IMG/VR virus record: IMGVR_UViG_3300030101_004148
Span: 45,544 to 105,284 of that record
DNA: 59,741 bases
Source: a virus
Strand: one strand, 5' to 3'
Below are positions 1-7,602 of the stretch, piece by piece (positions within the stretch are counted from its first letter, which is position 1; each line of letters starts with the position of its first letter). The notes beneath the pieces were generated by a model. It had not been told where the DNA came from. It saw only the letters and a list, made by a program, of their open reading frames with translations, and searched no databases. The position numbers and the translations under genes were made by a program.

Positions 1-943
1 GAATGTCTAAACCAACTTTTGGGATTGGCCCAGTGCTGGAGGTAACTTTTATACCTTCTTCGCTTTGACCTGTTGATGCTTCAACAGCTGTTATGTCTCC
101 TTGTGGAGCTAAGTCAGCAATACTTTGTGCTGTTACTTTTCTGATATTATTTGAATCGTTAACATCTGCAATAGCCACAAAATCTCCACCCGCAACAGTT
201 ACTGATGTTAGGCTATTAATGTCCATTCCTATTTCAAGGATGTCAGCGGCTTTGGCCTCTGTGACAATACCATTAACCCCATTAAATGTAGCAGTATTAC
301 CGCTACCTATCGTTTGTGCAGACCCACTGTCGCCCGCTAATGACCAAGAACCATAATTATCTGAAGTTGGTAGTGTATATGTTTCAAGCGCTTGACCTGT
401 AACATGACCTGTTGAATCAACTGAAATATTAGATGAAAGAGCAGTAAAAGTGCCACCGCTTGAAAGCGTAGAGGATGGTGTTGTGTTGGTTTGTGATTGT
501 GCATCGTGATTAATTGTTATCGTATCTGTGGCGCTTGCAACAGTGCTCAGTTTAGTTCCTCCAGCAAATGTTGCAGTATTTCCTGAATCTATGGCTTGAG
601 AGGGGCCTGAATCTCCAGCAAGAGTCCATCCTGAATATCCACTTGCAGTGGCAGTAATAGTAATGGTACCATTACCGTCATTTGCTGTTGTTATACCTGA
701 TCCAGCTGTAAGAGTTAAAGTATCACCATTTGATATTGTAGAATTAGAGCCTGAATCAGCTGCGGCTTTCCAACTACTCATTGTGCCTGCACCTATATCG
801 GCTAAAATTTCTGCTTTTGTTCTTCTTTCTATTAAACCTGATGTTGATACTAATATGCCATCATATCCATCGTTAGCATCAGCGTTAATTGTTGCGGTTA
901 CTGTGCCGTCTATATTAAGTGCGTTTAAAAATCTTATTGCCAT
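1..943 (-). CDS. Fibre-like structural protein, N-terminal 314 aa, runs off the left edge
   Basis: The minus strand is open from ATG at 943 (MAIRFLNALNIDGTV) to base 1 with no stop, giving 314 visible residues. The protein is rich in Thr, Ser, Gly and Ala and poor in Cys. It carries three variants of one module of about 30 residues with cores ADSG, LAGDSG and LAGDSG followed by SGNTATF-like strands. This composition and repeated beta-strand pattern is that of phage tail or head fibres. It is the last visible gene of the minus-strand late block and follows the 247-aa structural gene with a 15-bp gap. A related module occurs in the fibre gene at the right edge. Function as a receptor-binding or decoration fibre is inference. 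Confidence 0.75.
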   Translation of the reverse strand, partial: MAIRFLNALNIDGTVTATINADANDGYDGILVSTSGLIERRTKAEILADIGAGTMSSWKAAADSGSNSTISNGDTLTLTAGSGITTANDGNGTITITATASGYSGWTLAGDSGPSQAIDSGNTATFAGGTKLSTVASATDTITINHDAQSQTNTTPSSTLSSGGTFTALSSNISVDSTGHVTGQALETYTLPTSDNYGSWSLAGDSGSAQTIGSGNTATFNGVNGIVTEAKAADILEIGMDINSLTSVTVAGGDFVAIADVNDSNNIRKVTAQSIADLAPQGDITAVEASTGQSEEGIKVTSSTGPIPKVGLDI

Positions 944-958
944 CTTTTATTAATTTTT

Positions 959-1702
959 TTAGTTAAATATTGCTACTCCGGTAAAATTATTAGTAAACTC
1001 AAGTCTTACTTGATTTACATTTAAATATGTAACCTCACATTCTACCTCATCAGTGGGGGCGAGTGTAGTGCCAAAACTAACACTGACTGCCGGAAACTTA
1101 TTTAAATTATGCGTTACAGTATATGAACTATTTCCCGTCAGCTGGGCGCTTACAAAATTTTTGTCACCACCACCTGTTGCGTTATATTGAAGCAAAGATA
1201 TGAAATAATCTTTATCTGCTGTTAAGCCTCCATTGCCTGCTGTATAGGTTGCTGTAATATCCCAAAACTCAGTTCCTCCTTTTTGTTGGGCAGAGTTCCA
1301 TCTAAATATGGCCCATTGCGTTATATCATCAGCTTGTGTTATCAAAACGTCTGAACCAATCAAAGGGCTTGTATACCATGTAGATACATTTAGATTTAAG
1401 CCTCCCTGATTTTCTGCGTATGAGCTTAATACAAACGCAGTGATTGAACTAAAATTAACTTGGAAGGCTCCGCCATTATCAAAAGATATAGACATCGCTG
1501 GTCGTGCAGGAGCACCGCCTGTAGGGTATTGACTATACTGGTATCTTAAAAGCTGTGACTCAGAGGCAACCTTATTAATAAAAGCAGCAACGTCACCAGC
1601 TGTAAAATTTTTAGTTTGAAAATTATTTTGCGAATCAGAGCCAATCCACTTATCAGCAGCTACAATATTAGTGTCGTTTGGGTATGTGGATATTCTTGCC
1701 AT
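959..1702 (-). CDS. Putative tail/fibre structural protein (247 aa)
   Basis: The protein begins MARISTYPNDTNIVAADKW and continues with a GSDSQNNFQTKNFTAGDVAAF-like segment. A similar N-terminal design (MA-IS-YP ... TDADNKLMTKS) occurs in the 175-aa protein at 56878-57405, suggesting a shared virion attachment domain. The rest is predicted beta-rich, ending in TNNFTGVAIFN, and resembles a C-terminal fibre domain. There is no signal peptide or membrane segment. It lies between the holin-like gene (3-bp gap) and the fibre gene at the left edge. A structural role is likely; the exact position in the virion is unknown. Confidence 0.6.
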   Translation of the reverse strand: MARISTYPNDTNIVAADKWIGSDSQNNFQTKNFTAGDVAAFINKVASESQLLRYQYSQYPTGGAPARPAMSISFDNGGAFQVNFSSITAFVLSSYAENQGGLNLNVSTWYTSPLIGSDVLITQADDITQWAIFRWNSAQQKGGTEFWDITATYTAGNGGLTADKDYFISLLQYNATGGGDKNFVSAQLTGNSSYTVTHNLNKFPAVSVSFGTTLAPTDEVECEVTYLNVNQVRLEFTNNFTGVAIFN

Positions 1703-1705
1703 TTA

Positions 1706-2161
1706 TTATTTATTTATTGATTTCCCTTTTTCGTAGCTACGCCCACCGAAATAAGCTGCGGTGATTGTTATGAGTAACATTTTCAAAAGTTCCTTCCATT
1801 CATCATCAACTGCAAAGTTAATAAATCCTGAGTCAATAAATATAAGCACAACTGTAGATACAAATAAAAAAATCAAAGTTAAAGGTCGAACTGATTTGGA
1901 TAATTTATTATCGCTTGACATATCTGCTGACCAACGCTTTGAAACCTCTTGCATTTCTACTTGCTGAGCCTGGTATAATAATTCTTGTAATTTTATTTTA
2001 TCTTCAGCTGGCACATCAGCTTTTGTGATTTCTGCCAGGGCTTCTTTTGGGTCTGTAACACCTTCAAGCACTTTACCTAATGTAGGGTTGACAGTAGCAG
2101 CCACCCCTAAGAGTAGTTTGCCCACGACCGTATCTTTGAATTTTTTTTTCTTATTTTCCAT
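1706..2161 (-). CDS. Holin, 3TM (GTA-holin-like) family
   Basis: Protein of 151 aa with an amphipathic N-terminal half (residues 10-85) and two clear hydrophobic segments near residues 93-112 and 124-140, ending in a basic tail. The signature EVSKRWSADMSSDN-x-LSKSVRPLTL matches the family of phage and gene-transfer-agent 3TM holins, in which a conserved RW-D-SD and RPL segment precedes the membrane hairpin. Holins time lysis by opening the inner membrane so the endolysin can reach peptidoglycan. The amidase at 4326-4751 on the same strand is the natural partner, although basic-protein genes lie between them. Confidence 0.8.
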   Translation of the reverse strand: MENKKKKFKDTVVGKLLLGVAATVNPTLGKVLEGVTDPKEALAEITKADVPAEDKIKLQELLYQAQQVEMQEVSKRWSADMSSDNKLSKSVRPLTLIFLFVSTVVLIFIDSGFINFAVDDEWKELLKMLLITITAAYFGGRSYEKGKSINK

Positions 2162-2162
2162 A

Positions 2163-2675
2163 TTAACATCTCCACCTTCTTCGAGCTTGTCTAATTCTCG
2201 AGTTTGGATTATTTCTTGTTTTTGCGCTGGATCTTTTTAGTTGACCTAAACTTCTTGCGCAATACGATTTTCTTCTTGTTGCTCTCTTGCCTGTTGGGCT
2301 TTTTTCTGTAACGGCTGTTTTTAACTTAGAGCCAGGATTTGCTTTTCTATAAGCTCTAACACCTTTTTCCGTCATGCCAGCACCTTTTTTGGTTGGTCGA
2401 AAATTAGCCTCCTTACCCTTGGTAGTTTTTCTTATTCCCATTTTAGGTGAAACTGCTTTTGTGTTTTTAACAAATTGTTTTCCTAAAGCACCTTCTTTTT
2501 TCTTTTTTCTTGCTGTGGCAGCTAAAGCTCTTTTAGAAAGTCTTTCAGCTTTTGCTCTGGGTAAACATCGGTCAGGGTTTTTTTTGTTTTTAGACGTGCC
2601 ACATTTACCCTTGATTTTACCATCAGTACCAATGCGAACCCAATCTTGTCTTACCCATTCTTTAAGCTTTCCCAT
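2163..2675 (-). CDS. Very basic small protein, DUF6321-like C-terminus (170 aa)
   Basis: Arg/Lys-rich protein starting MGKLKEWVRQDWVRIGTDGK, followed by a CGTSKNKKNPDRCLPRAKA segment with paired cysteines. The second half contains KGAGMTEKGVRAYRKANPGS and RRKSYCARS and ends RQARRRWRC, a layout typical of a phage protein family of unknown function (DUF6321-like by memory of the motif). There is no membrane segment. The stop is 2 bp before the holin start, and the ATG overlaps the end of the metallopeptidase-like gene by 14 bp. It probably binds nucleic acid or is a minor virion protein; neither is demonstrated. Confidence 0.65.
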   Translation of the reverse strand: MGKLKEWVRQDWVRIGTDGKIKGKCGTSKNKKNPDRCLPRAKAERLSKRALAATARKKKKEGALGKQFVKNTKAVSPKMGIRKTTKGKEANFRPTKKGAGMTEKGVRAYRKANPGSKLKTAVTEKSPTGKRATRRKSYCARSLGQLKRSSAKTRNNPNSRIRQARRRWRC

Positions 2676-3030
2676 ATTGTTTAGTTTTATTATACACTTC
2701 TTTCTCCCACGGTAAATTTAGGTTGTGTGTATTAATTTTACTTACAGGTATAATTTGCTCTTGTGAGAATGGTGTTGGCTTGTAGTAATAATTGTTATGG
2801 TCGAACCTTAGCTTTCCGCTTCTCATTTGTTTCAGATGCTCTGTCTCATGTTTTACTGCTCTACGCTTGTTTTGAGCAGACATTTTTTCTTGAATCTCTA
2901 TAACACCGTTTGGGTTAATTTGGCCCATAACATTCTTAGGCAATGGAAGCTCTTTGACTAATCTGTCTCCGTTTGAGTGTTCCTTGCTAAATCCAAATAC
3001 TTCTTTGACATTTTTTAACTTGAAGGGCAT
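2662..3030 (-). CDS. Putative zinc metallopeptidase (HExxH), 122 aa
   Basis: The protein contains AVKHETEHLKQM with H61-E62-T-E-H65, the HExxH zinc-binding and catalytic motif of zincins. A downstream conserved LPWEKE (residues 106-111) could supply the third ligand. The compact fold between these elements (KLRFDHNNYYYKP) resembles small phage proteins of the minigluzincin/M48-M78-like type. It sits within the cluster of basic minor proteins and could process virion or host proteins, or remodel capsid components. No signal peptide is present, so it acts in the cytoplasm or virion. Protease activity is inferred from the motif only. Confidence 0.6.
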   Translation of the reverse strand: MPFKLKNVKEVFGFSKEHSNGDRLVKELPLPKNVMGQINPNGVIEIQEKMSAQNKRRAVKHETEHLKQMRSGKLRFDHNNYYYKPTPFSQEQIIPVSKINTHNLNLPWEKEVYNKTKQYGKA

Positions 3031-3038
3031 TTAGTTTG

Positions 3039-4010
3039 TTATCTTAATTTAGCTTGCAGCTTATCAATCTTCTTTGATTTTCTTTTTACTGCCTTTCCTT
3101 TCTGTTGCTCGAAAGCATACAAATTATTTATCTTTCTTATTTTTCTTTTGTCACTATCAGGCAGGCCTGAAACAAACTTTCTGCTGTTTCTAATTTTTTC
3201 GTAATCCTCTTTACCATATTTTTTCATGAGTTCTTTAGCTAATCCCATTCTTTCTTTTTTCATAGAATCTATTTTACCCATCTTTCTGACAGCAGCTTTA
3301 GTTTTACGACCAACTTTATTTTCTATTCTTTTCTTTTTTCTATCAGAGAGTTTTGGTAAAGTCATGTTACCTTTAGGTACCTTCTTCATCATTTTAGGTT
3401 TTTTATATGAAGCACTTACTTTAGCTTCTCCAGCTTTTCTTACCTTTTTAATTATAGCTTTTCTTTTTGCTAAACCTTTTTTGTTTACTGGCTTTTTCCT
3501 TACATTCTTTTTTCTTGCTTCGGTTAAAGACAGCTTAGGTTTTTGGACTTCTTTCGATTTAGTTGTTTTTGGAACTACACTACCGTCTTTATTTATTCTT
3601 TTTTTTCTGTTAAGCGTGCTTTTTACTTTCTTTTTAACTTTAATTTTTTTCTTTCCACCTATTTTGGTTTCTTTATATTTAGTTTTAGTTATTTTATCAT
3701 CATCGAAAGTAATTTTCTTGTCTTTGTATTCGCTAAAAACATCACCTACATCAGTTGACTTTTGTTTTTCTTTTGAACCCGATAGCCTTGGCTTTTTCAT
3801 AGCCATTTTAGGTTTTCTTTTTTTCATGGTTGCCCCAGCAATTCTATCAGCCTTTGTTGGATTTGGGTTGTTATCAATACCAGCCTTTACACTAAGCATA
3901 CCAAAGTTTTTTGGATCTTTAGAAGCAAGAGGTTTTTTCATAGCCATCATTGGCTTCATCATAGCCATTTTGACTTTTTGTATAGCGTTTAACATCATAG
4001 GTTTTTTCAT
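3039..4010 (-). CDS. Large Lys/Met-rich basic protein, histone H1-like composition (323 aa)
   Basis: About a third of the residues are Lys or Arg, with little aromatic content and no obvious enzymatic fold. The N-terminus is MKKPMMLNAIQKVKMAMM, followed by KPMMAMKKP, and KPKMAMKKP recurs near residue 70. The middle contains KIGGKKKIKVKKKVKST and NRKKRINK blocks, and the C-terminal part (residues 220-323) looks helical with charged heptads. Composition suggests DNA condensation or packaging inside the capsid, or binding to anionic host targets. The N-terminal peptide is nearly repeated at the C-terminus of the 126-aa protein at 9201-9581. Function is unknown. Confidence 0.6.
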   Translation of the reverse strand: MKKPMMLNAIQKVKMAMMKPMMAMKKPLASKDPKNFGMLSVKAGIDNNPNPTKADRIAGATMKKRKPKMAMKKPRLSGSKEKQKSTDVGDVFSEYKDKKITFDDDKITKTKYKETKIGGKKKIKVKKKVKSTLNRKKRINKDGSVVPKTTKSKEVQKPKLSLTEARKKNVRKKPVNKKGLAKRKAIIKKVRKAGEAKVSASYKKPKMMKKVPKGNMTLPKLSDRKKKRIENKVGRKTKAAVRKMGKIDSMKKERMGLAKELMKKYGKEDYEKIRNSRKFVSGLPDSDKRKIRKINNLYAFEQQKGKAVKRKSKKIDKLQAKLR

Positions 4011-4013
4011 AGC

Positions 4014-4130
4014 TTATTTTTTTTTCTTTATCGATTTTAACATCCTATCAATTTTTCCAGCCTGCGCCTTATGCAAGGCGGATGCTTTTCTTAATTCAGA
4101 TGCTATTTTTCTTAATTTTTTTGTGTCCAT
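4014..4130 (-). CDS. Tiny basic helical protein (38 aa)
   Basis: ATG at 4130, stop TAA at 4014-4016; sequence starts MDTKKLRKIASELRKASALH and ends in KKKK. It is a single predicted amphipathic, strongly basic helix. The start codon overlaps the stop of the 54-aa gene by one base (TAATG), and the stop is 3 bp before the ATG of the 323-aa Lys-rich gene. This tight coupling and the shared composition argue that it is a real gene of the basic-protein cluster. No family is recognised. Confidence 0.5.
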   Translation of the reverse strand: MDTKKLRKIASELRKASALHKAQAGKIDRMLKSIKKKK

Positions 4131-4294
4131 TATTTTTTTCCTTTTGCACCCTTTGCATAATTAGGGTCTTTACAATATTTACTTGCTGCTAAGTTAGCAT
4201 AGGCTGAGGGGTACTTGTCAAAAGTACGTTTGGCCCAAGCAATTCCTGCTGGACATATCTTTCCGCCTTTCTTTTTTTTAGTTCTTCCTGCCAT
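4130..4294 (-). CDS. Small conserved marine-phage protein (54 aa)
   Basis: ATG at 4294, stop at 4130-4132. The sequence begins MAGRTKKKKGGKICPAGIAW and continues with KRTFDKYPSAYANLAASKYC and a KDPNYAKGAKGKK tail. The pattern CPAGIAWAKRTF..YPSAYAN..AS.YCKDP is one I recognise from many marine phages, where it is an uncharacterised small protein. It has two Cys spaced about 28 residues apart, a basic start and a basic end. Translationally coupled to the 38-aa gene downstream. Function is unknown; probably a virion-associated or DNA-binding accessory. Confidence 0.65.
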   Translation of the reverse strand: MAGRTKKKKGGKICPAGIAWAKRTFDKYPSAYANLAASKYCKDPNYAKGAKGKK

Positions 4295-4325
4295 AATACA
4301 AATTTAATAAATTTTAGAAACTAAT

Positions 4326-4751
4326 TTATAGGTCACAATATTCTGCGTGGGCATCAAAACAAGGGCAAGATTTCGCTGCAAACTCATTGTGTCCGTGTAT
4401 AGTTGCTTCGGGGTGTAACTTCTTAAGAACCTTCAACAATAAAATTAAAGTTTCTTTTTGTTCTGGAGTTCTTGTGTCTTTTGCAACCCAATCACCATCT
4501 GGCCCTCTTTCAGCTTCAACGCCACCGATATATACTATACCAATAGAGTTTTTATTCATTTTCTTTACATGAGCTCCGATTTGTTCTACAGGCCTACCGT
4601 ATTCCATACTACCATCTAAAGCTATTACATAATGATAGCCTATTCCTCTCCATCCTCTTTTTTTATGCCATTTATCTATTGTTGCTGCTGATATGTTCTT
4701 GCCCTCTTGAGTTGCAGAACAATGAACAACTATTTTATTTATTTCTCTCAT
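4326..4751 (-). CDS. N-acetylmuramoyl-L-alanine amidase (T7 lysozyme-like endolysin)
   Basis: Amidase_2/PGRP-type fold of 141 aa, close to the usual 140-150 aa. Zinc ligands expected from T7 lysozyme are present: H10 in VVHCSAT, H121 in IHGHNEF and C129 in AAKSCPCFD. The catalytic Tyr (Y39 in GYHYVI) and Lys (K127) are also in place. The enzyme cleaves the bond between MurNAc and L-Ala in peptidoglycan at lysis. No signal peptide, so release needs the holin at 1706-2161. The ATG overlaps the stop of the outer-membrane-protein gene by 4 bp (ATGA), making it the last gene of a four-gene coupled module. Confidence 0.9.
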   Translation of the reverse strand: MREINKIVVHCSATQEGKNISAATIDKWHKKRGWRGIGYHYVIALDGSMEYGRPVEQIGAHVKKMNKNSIGIVYIGGVEAERGPDGDWVAKDTRTPEQKETLILLLKVLKKLHPEATIHGHNEFAAKSCPCFDAHAEYCDL

Positions 4752-5977
4752 AATCTTACATTTAATCCAACACTACTATTATATATTTCTGAATCCCAAA
4801 ACTTAGTATATTCTCCTTCAAAGAAGATACCTAATGTTTTAGTTATTTTCCATCCAATTATCAACCCACCTTGATAATCACTCCACTGTTTACCGTCTAA
4901 CTGGTTGTTGTGGCCCCCGAGCCCCCAGCTATCACGATGCAAGTAACTGAAGTCGACATTACCTCTAAAATATTTATGATAAGGAAGAATCCAGTTTGCG
5001 TAAGAGTGAAGCCAGAACTTAGACTTGTAGTGATAGAAATCAAAACCAACGATAGGTGCGTACTCTGCAAATGCGTCAAGCTCCGCCCATCTCTCTTGAT
5101 TAAATCGGTTCATCAGGTTTCCAAAAACCAAATCTCTAAACTGTCTGTCAGTCCAGGCTATAATTTCGCCATTAGGGTCAGTCCAATACCAATCAAAAAA
5201 TTCATTACCGTTTTCATCAGTTGAAGAATAATACCAATCATCATATCCATAATCAAATCCTAATGTATACCAATAGTTTACTGGGTTGCCGTCTTCATCA
5301 ATCTCGTTCAACCAAAGTTCAATCGGATTATATCCAAAAGCTTTTTGATGAGTTCTTGCAATTACTCCTGCTGAAATACTAAACTTTTTACCAATAGGAA
5401 GACGTGCCCTCACCTCTGCACTCTGATATTTAAAATCAACATTTCCAACCTCTCTTTGCTCTATTTTTACTATATGATATTTACCGGTGTGTCTTAGAAA
5501 GTATCTTGAGTTTGTAAACACATCTGATCGTTGTCTTTGTTTTTCCCAATGCAGCAAATATTCAAATCCGTTTACAGCAGCAGTTGGAGAAGATAATGCT
5601 TTTAAATTTTCCGTACCATCGTAATAATTATTTGCTTTGATTTCGTAATCAAATCGTGCTAATTTACGAATACCAAATCCAGCTCTATAATCAAAAGGAT
5701 GATATACTGTCTCATCAACAACTTGAGGAACTGCGTATAAATTATCAGGATTTGTTCTAATAAAATAATCAGGATAAGGAGTTTCGTAAGCGTTGCCAAT
5801 ATCACCCGCTACATATACAGTTGCGTATTTGAAAACATCATTATAAACGCTCTTGAAAAAATTTTTGATTTTGTATTTTCTTGTGATTTTATTTTCCAAA
5901 CTTTTATCATAATCAATTACTTGTGCGTTTACGCTAAAAGTTATAAGTATAAAGATGAGGCTAATAATTTTTTTCAT
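4748..5977 (-). CDS. Predicted secreted outer-membrane beta-barrel protein (409 aa)
   Basis: The N-terminus MKKIISLIFILITFSVNA|Q is a clear signal peptide with the Bacteroidetes-like A|Q cleavage site. The mature protein is rich in Tyr, Trp, Phe and Asp and in alternating strand patterns (for example KFSISAGVIART, GGLIIGWKITKTLGIFFEG), with acidic loops such as DEDGNP. It ends SSVGLNVRL, a plausible C-terminal beta-signal. It therefore looks like an integral outer-membrane barrel made by the phage. It lies 2 bp after the thioredoxin-like gene and overlaps the amidase gene. Possible roles are outer-membrane disruption at lysis, blocking superinfection, or a surface change; none is proven. Confidence 0.65.
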   Translation of the reverse strand: MKKIISLIFILITFSVNAQVIDYDKSLENKITRKYKIKNFFKSVYNDVFKYATVYVAGDIGNAYETPYPDYFIRTNPDNLYAVPQVVDETVYHPFDYRAGFGIRKLARFDYEIKANNYYDGTENLKALSSPTAAVNGFEYLLHWEKQRQRSDVFTNSRYFLRHTGKYHIVKIEQREVGNVDFKYQSAEVRARLPIGKKFSISAGVIARTHQKAFGYNPIELWLNEIDEDGNPVNYWYTLGFDYGYDDWYYSSTDENGNEFFDWYWTDPNGEIIAWTDRQFRDLVFGNLMNRFNQERWAELDAFAEYAPIVGFDFYHYKSKFWLHSYANWILPYHKYFRGNVDFSYLHRDSWGLGGHNNQLDGKQWSDYQGGLIIGWKITKTLGIFFEGEYTKFWDSEIYNSSVGLNVRL

Positions 5978-5979
5978 AT

Positions 5980-6318
5980 CTAAAATTTGCTTTCTATTAT
6001 TTTATCAATTTGTTCTTCTATCAATTCAATCGAATCTTCTGGTAATTTAAGGGAAATTCCACTTTCAATTCTAAGCACCTCATCTCCATTGTGGTATAAA
6101 ATTAAAGTAGGTAAATACTTTATTTTTTCCTTTTCAAATATTTTTTTCTTTTCAGTTATGTGGAAAGTGTAAATATTGTGGCTTTTGAATTTTTTTAAAG
6201 ATATTTCAGATTCAGAAGTAAATGGAGCAGAAAATTGAACAACAGATATGTCAGACTTATAATCTTGTGCTGACAGTGTAAATACAGGTAGTAGTAATAA
6301 TATTATCCATATTCTCAT
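5980..6318 (-). CDS. Secreted thioredoxin-fold-like protein lacking the CxxC site (112 aa)
   Basis: The signal peptide MRIWIILLLLPVFTLSA|Q directs it to the periplasm. The mature part has a thioredoxin-like order: SVVQFSAPFTSES where thioredoxins have the WCGPC strand-turn, then KIKYLPTLILYHNGDEVLR, which matches the cis-Pro strand and following hairpin. Both catalytic Cys are missing (Thr/Ser in their place), so redox activity is not expected and a binding or chaperone role is more likely. It overlaps the upstream 103-aa membrane gene by 4 bp and is followed after 2 bp by the predicted barrel. Similar proteins may exist in other marine phages; function unknown. Confidence 0.6.
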   Translation of the reverse strand: MRIWIILLLLPVFTLSAQDYKSDISVVQFSAPFTSESEISLKKFKSHNIYTFHITEKKKIFEKEKIKYLPTLILYHNGDEVLRIESGISLKLPEDSIELIEEQIDKIIESKF

Positions 6319-6626
6319 TTCTTTCTGCTTATCTCATAGAGTCTTTCGTCCATTTTTTCTAAAGACTCTTTGATTTCATTTACATCTTCTTTAATATTAG
6401 TTACATCAGACTGTATATTATCAATAGTGGATCTAACTAATTCATCTTTGTATTGAAACTCTATTGAGCTTACCTCTGGTTTAGGCAGCTCCATAGCTTG
6501 TTGAATTTGAGCTTGAAGTGTATAATACATACCAATAAGCGAAGCTAAACCTATGACGGAAGCGACAATTTCTTTAATACTTAAAGTAAACTTACTTTCT
6601 GGCGATAGGTTTTTATCTTGGCTCAT
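6315..6626 (-). CDS. Membrane-anchored coiled-coil protein, i-spanin-like topology (103 aa)
   Basis: A short charged N-terminus is followed by one transmembrane segment (about residues 18-37, IVASVIGLASLIGMYYTL). The C-terminal 60 residues are charged and heptad-like (TIDNIQSDVTNIKEDVNEIK), predicting a coiled coil outside the membrane. This is the topology of an i-spanin such as Rz, but no Rz1-type lipoprotein gene is embedded or adjacent. The stop overlaps the start of the thioredoxin-like gene by 4 bp. It is the first gene of the module ending with the amidase. It could instead be a phage membrane scaffold of other function. Confidence 0.6.
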   Translation of the reverse strand: MSQDKNLSPESKFTLSIKEIVASVIGLASLIGMYYTLQAQIQQAMELPKPEVSSIEFQYKDELVRSTIDNIQSDVTNIKEDVNEIKESLEKMDERLYEISRKK

Positions 6627-6692
6627 TTTTCTACATATATATAATTTACTTCTAATTTATCTGACCAGGTATTTGTTTGTGTGTATTTCATA

Positions 6693-7268
6693 TTACCAAA
6701 TTGCTATACAGTTTTGTCTTACTGCTGCACTTGTTCCAGTGCTCATTAATTTTGTTACTTGTACTGGTAGGTAGTTTCCTACTTTGAAGTTTTGGAAAAC
6801 AACTGTATTACCTTGAACAACCTTTACTGCCACATCTACATATCTTGGGTCAGCTGTTCCAACACCAGGGTCAGCAGGGCTTGTTGCCTGTATATCCTGA
6901 ACTATGGAAGCATTTGATCCAACATATAATAAACATCCAGAGGATGAATCAATTCTTTGTTCAAATATAGGGCCTCCTTGGAATATAGTGTAAGTTTCCC
7001 CAGAAGTCATTATATCTGCGCTTAGAACTAAGATGGTTGAAGTTTCTACTTCTGTTACTGTAGCTACTGTTAAATCTGTGTCATTATAAACAATATCCCC
7101 TACAACTACATTAGAAAAGTCTGCACCAACGTCAACTAATTTATTCGCTGTTGTTGCTGTGGTAACTCCTGTCAGCTGAGGAAGATTTGGATAAGGTATT
7201 GGTATTGAATCGCTGGCTATTACTCTTTGTGCTAAGCCAGTGTTTACGGTAATTTTTGGATATGCCAT
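6693..7268 (-). CDS. Beta-rich virion protein with Ig-like insert module (191 aa)
   Basis: Starts MAYPKITVNTGLAQRVIAS. Residues about 35-95 form a module, NKLVDVGADFSNVVVGDIVY to SADIMTSGETYTIF, that recurs inside the connector-like protein at 45111-46073. The C-terminal part (KVVQGNTVVFQNFKVGNYLPVQVTK) is typical of phage decoration or fibre proteins. No membrane segment. The start is preceded by the TAACCCT-containing leader shared with two other genes. Probably a capsid-decoration or tail protein. Confidence 0.55.
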   Translation of the reverse strand: MAYPKITVNTGLAQRVIASDSIPIPYPNLPQLTGVTTATTANKLVDVGADFSNVVVGDIVYNDTDLTVATVTEVETSTILVLSADIMTSGETYTIFQGGPIFEQRIDSSSGCLLYVGSNASIVQDIQATSPADPGVGTADPRYVDVAVKVVQGNTVVFQNFKVGNYLPVQVTKLMSTGTSAAVRQNCIAIW

Positions 7269-7298
7269 ATTTATTTATTTAGAGGGTTAAAAATCTCT

Positions 7299-7454
7299 TT
7301 ATCTATCATAAGGAAAAATACGATTTAAAGTGTCTCTCCTTTTGCCACACCCACAATCAGTGTTTGTAGCTTTGCTTACTGTGTCAACAACTCTTTTAAT
7401 TCCAGTTGCTTTAGTAAATTTTTCTATGCTGTCTCCCAGTCCTCTTGATTTCAT
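7299..7454 (-). CDS. Small conserved phage protein with DCGCGKRR motif (51 aa)
   Basis: ATG at 7454, stop TAA at 7299-7301. The sequence begins MKSRGLGDSIEKFTKATGIK and contains NTDCGCGKRRDTLNRIFPY. I recognise this as a recurrent small protein of marine phages (GLGD-IEK-TKATGIK followed by DCGC-KR and an FPY end). The CGC pair could bind metal together with another Cys source or form a disulfide. No function is known to me. It belongs to the basic-protein cluster. Confidence 0.6.
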   Translation of the reverse strand: MKSRGLGDSIEKFTKATGIKRVVDTVSKATNTDCGCGKRRDTLNRIFPYDR

Positions 7455-7459
7455 AATTT

Positions 7460-7600
7460 TTATTTTTTACAAATACATTCTGCAACTGGGCAGTTTTTTA
7501 CATTTACAATTAATTTAGATATTAGCCAGTTCCACTTGCATAATAGCTTTACCCAAGAACTCTGAATCCAATATCCTAATTTTACTAATAGTTTTCCCAT
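7460..7600 (-). CDS. Small Trp/Lys-rich protein (46 aa)
   Basis: ATG at 7600, stop TAA at 7460-7462; starts MGKLLVKLGYWIQSSWVKLL and ends CPVAECICKK. It alternates hydrophobic and basic residues, suggesting an amphipathic membrane-binding helix, and has four Cys, three of them near the end. It lies 5 bp upstream of the 51-aa gene and 2 bp after the 62-aa gene. Close packing supports it as real; no family recognised. Confidence 0.45.
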   Translation of the reverse strand: MGKLLVKLGYWIQSSWVKLLCKWNWLISKLIVNVKNCPVAECICKK

Positions 7601-7602
7601 TT

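Noticed and set aside
3226-4164. Long hydrophobic plus-strand frame opposite the Lys-rich gene
   Set aside because: Mirror of AAA-rich Lys codons giving Phe/Leu runs; no promoter, and the minus gene fits the operon.
5980-6318. Active thioredoxin or disulfide isomerase
   Set aside because: Both Cys of the CxxC site are replaced, so only the fold resemblance remains.
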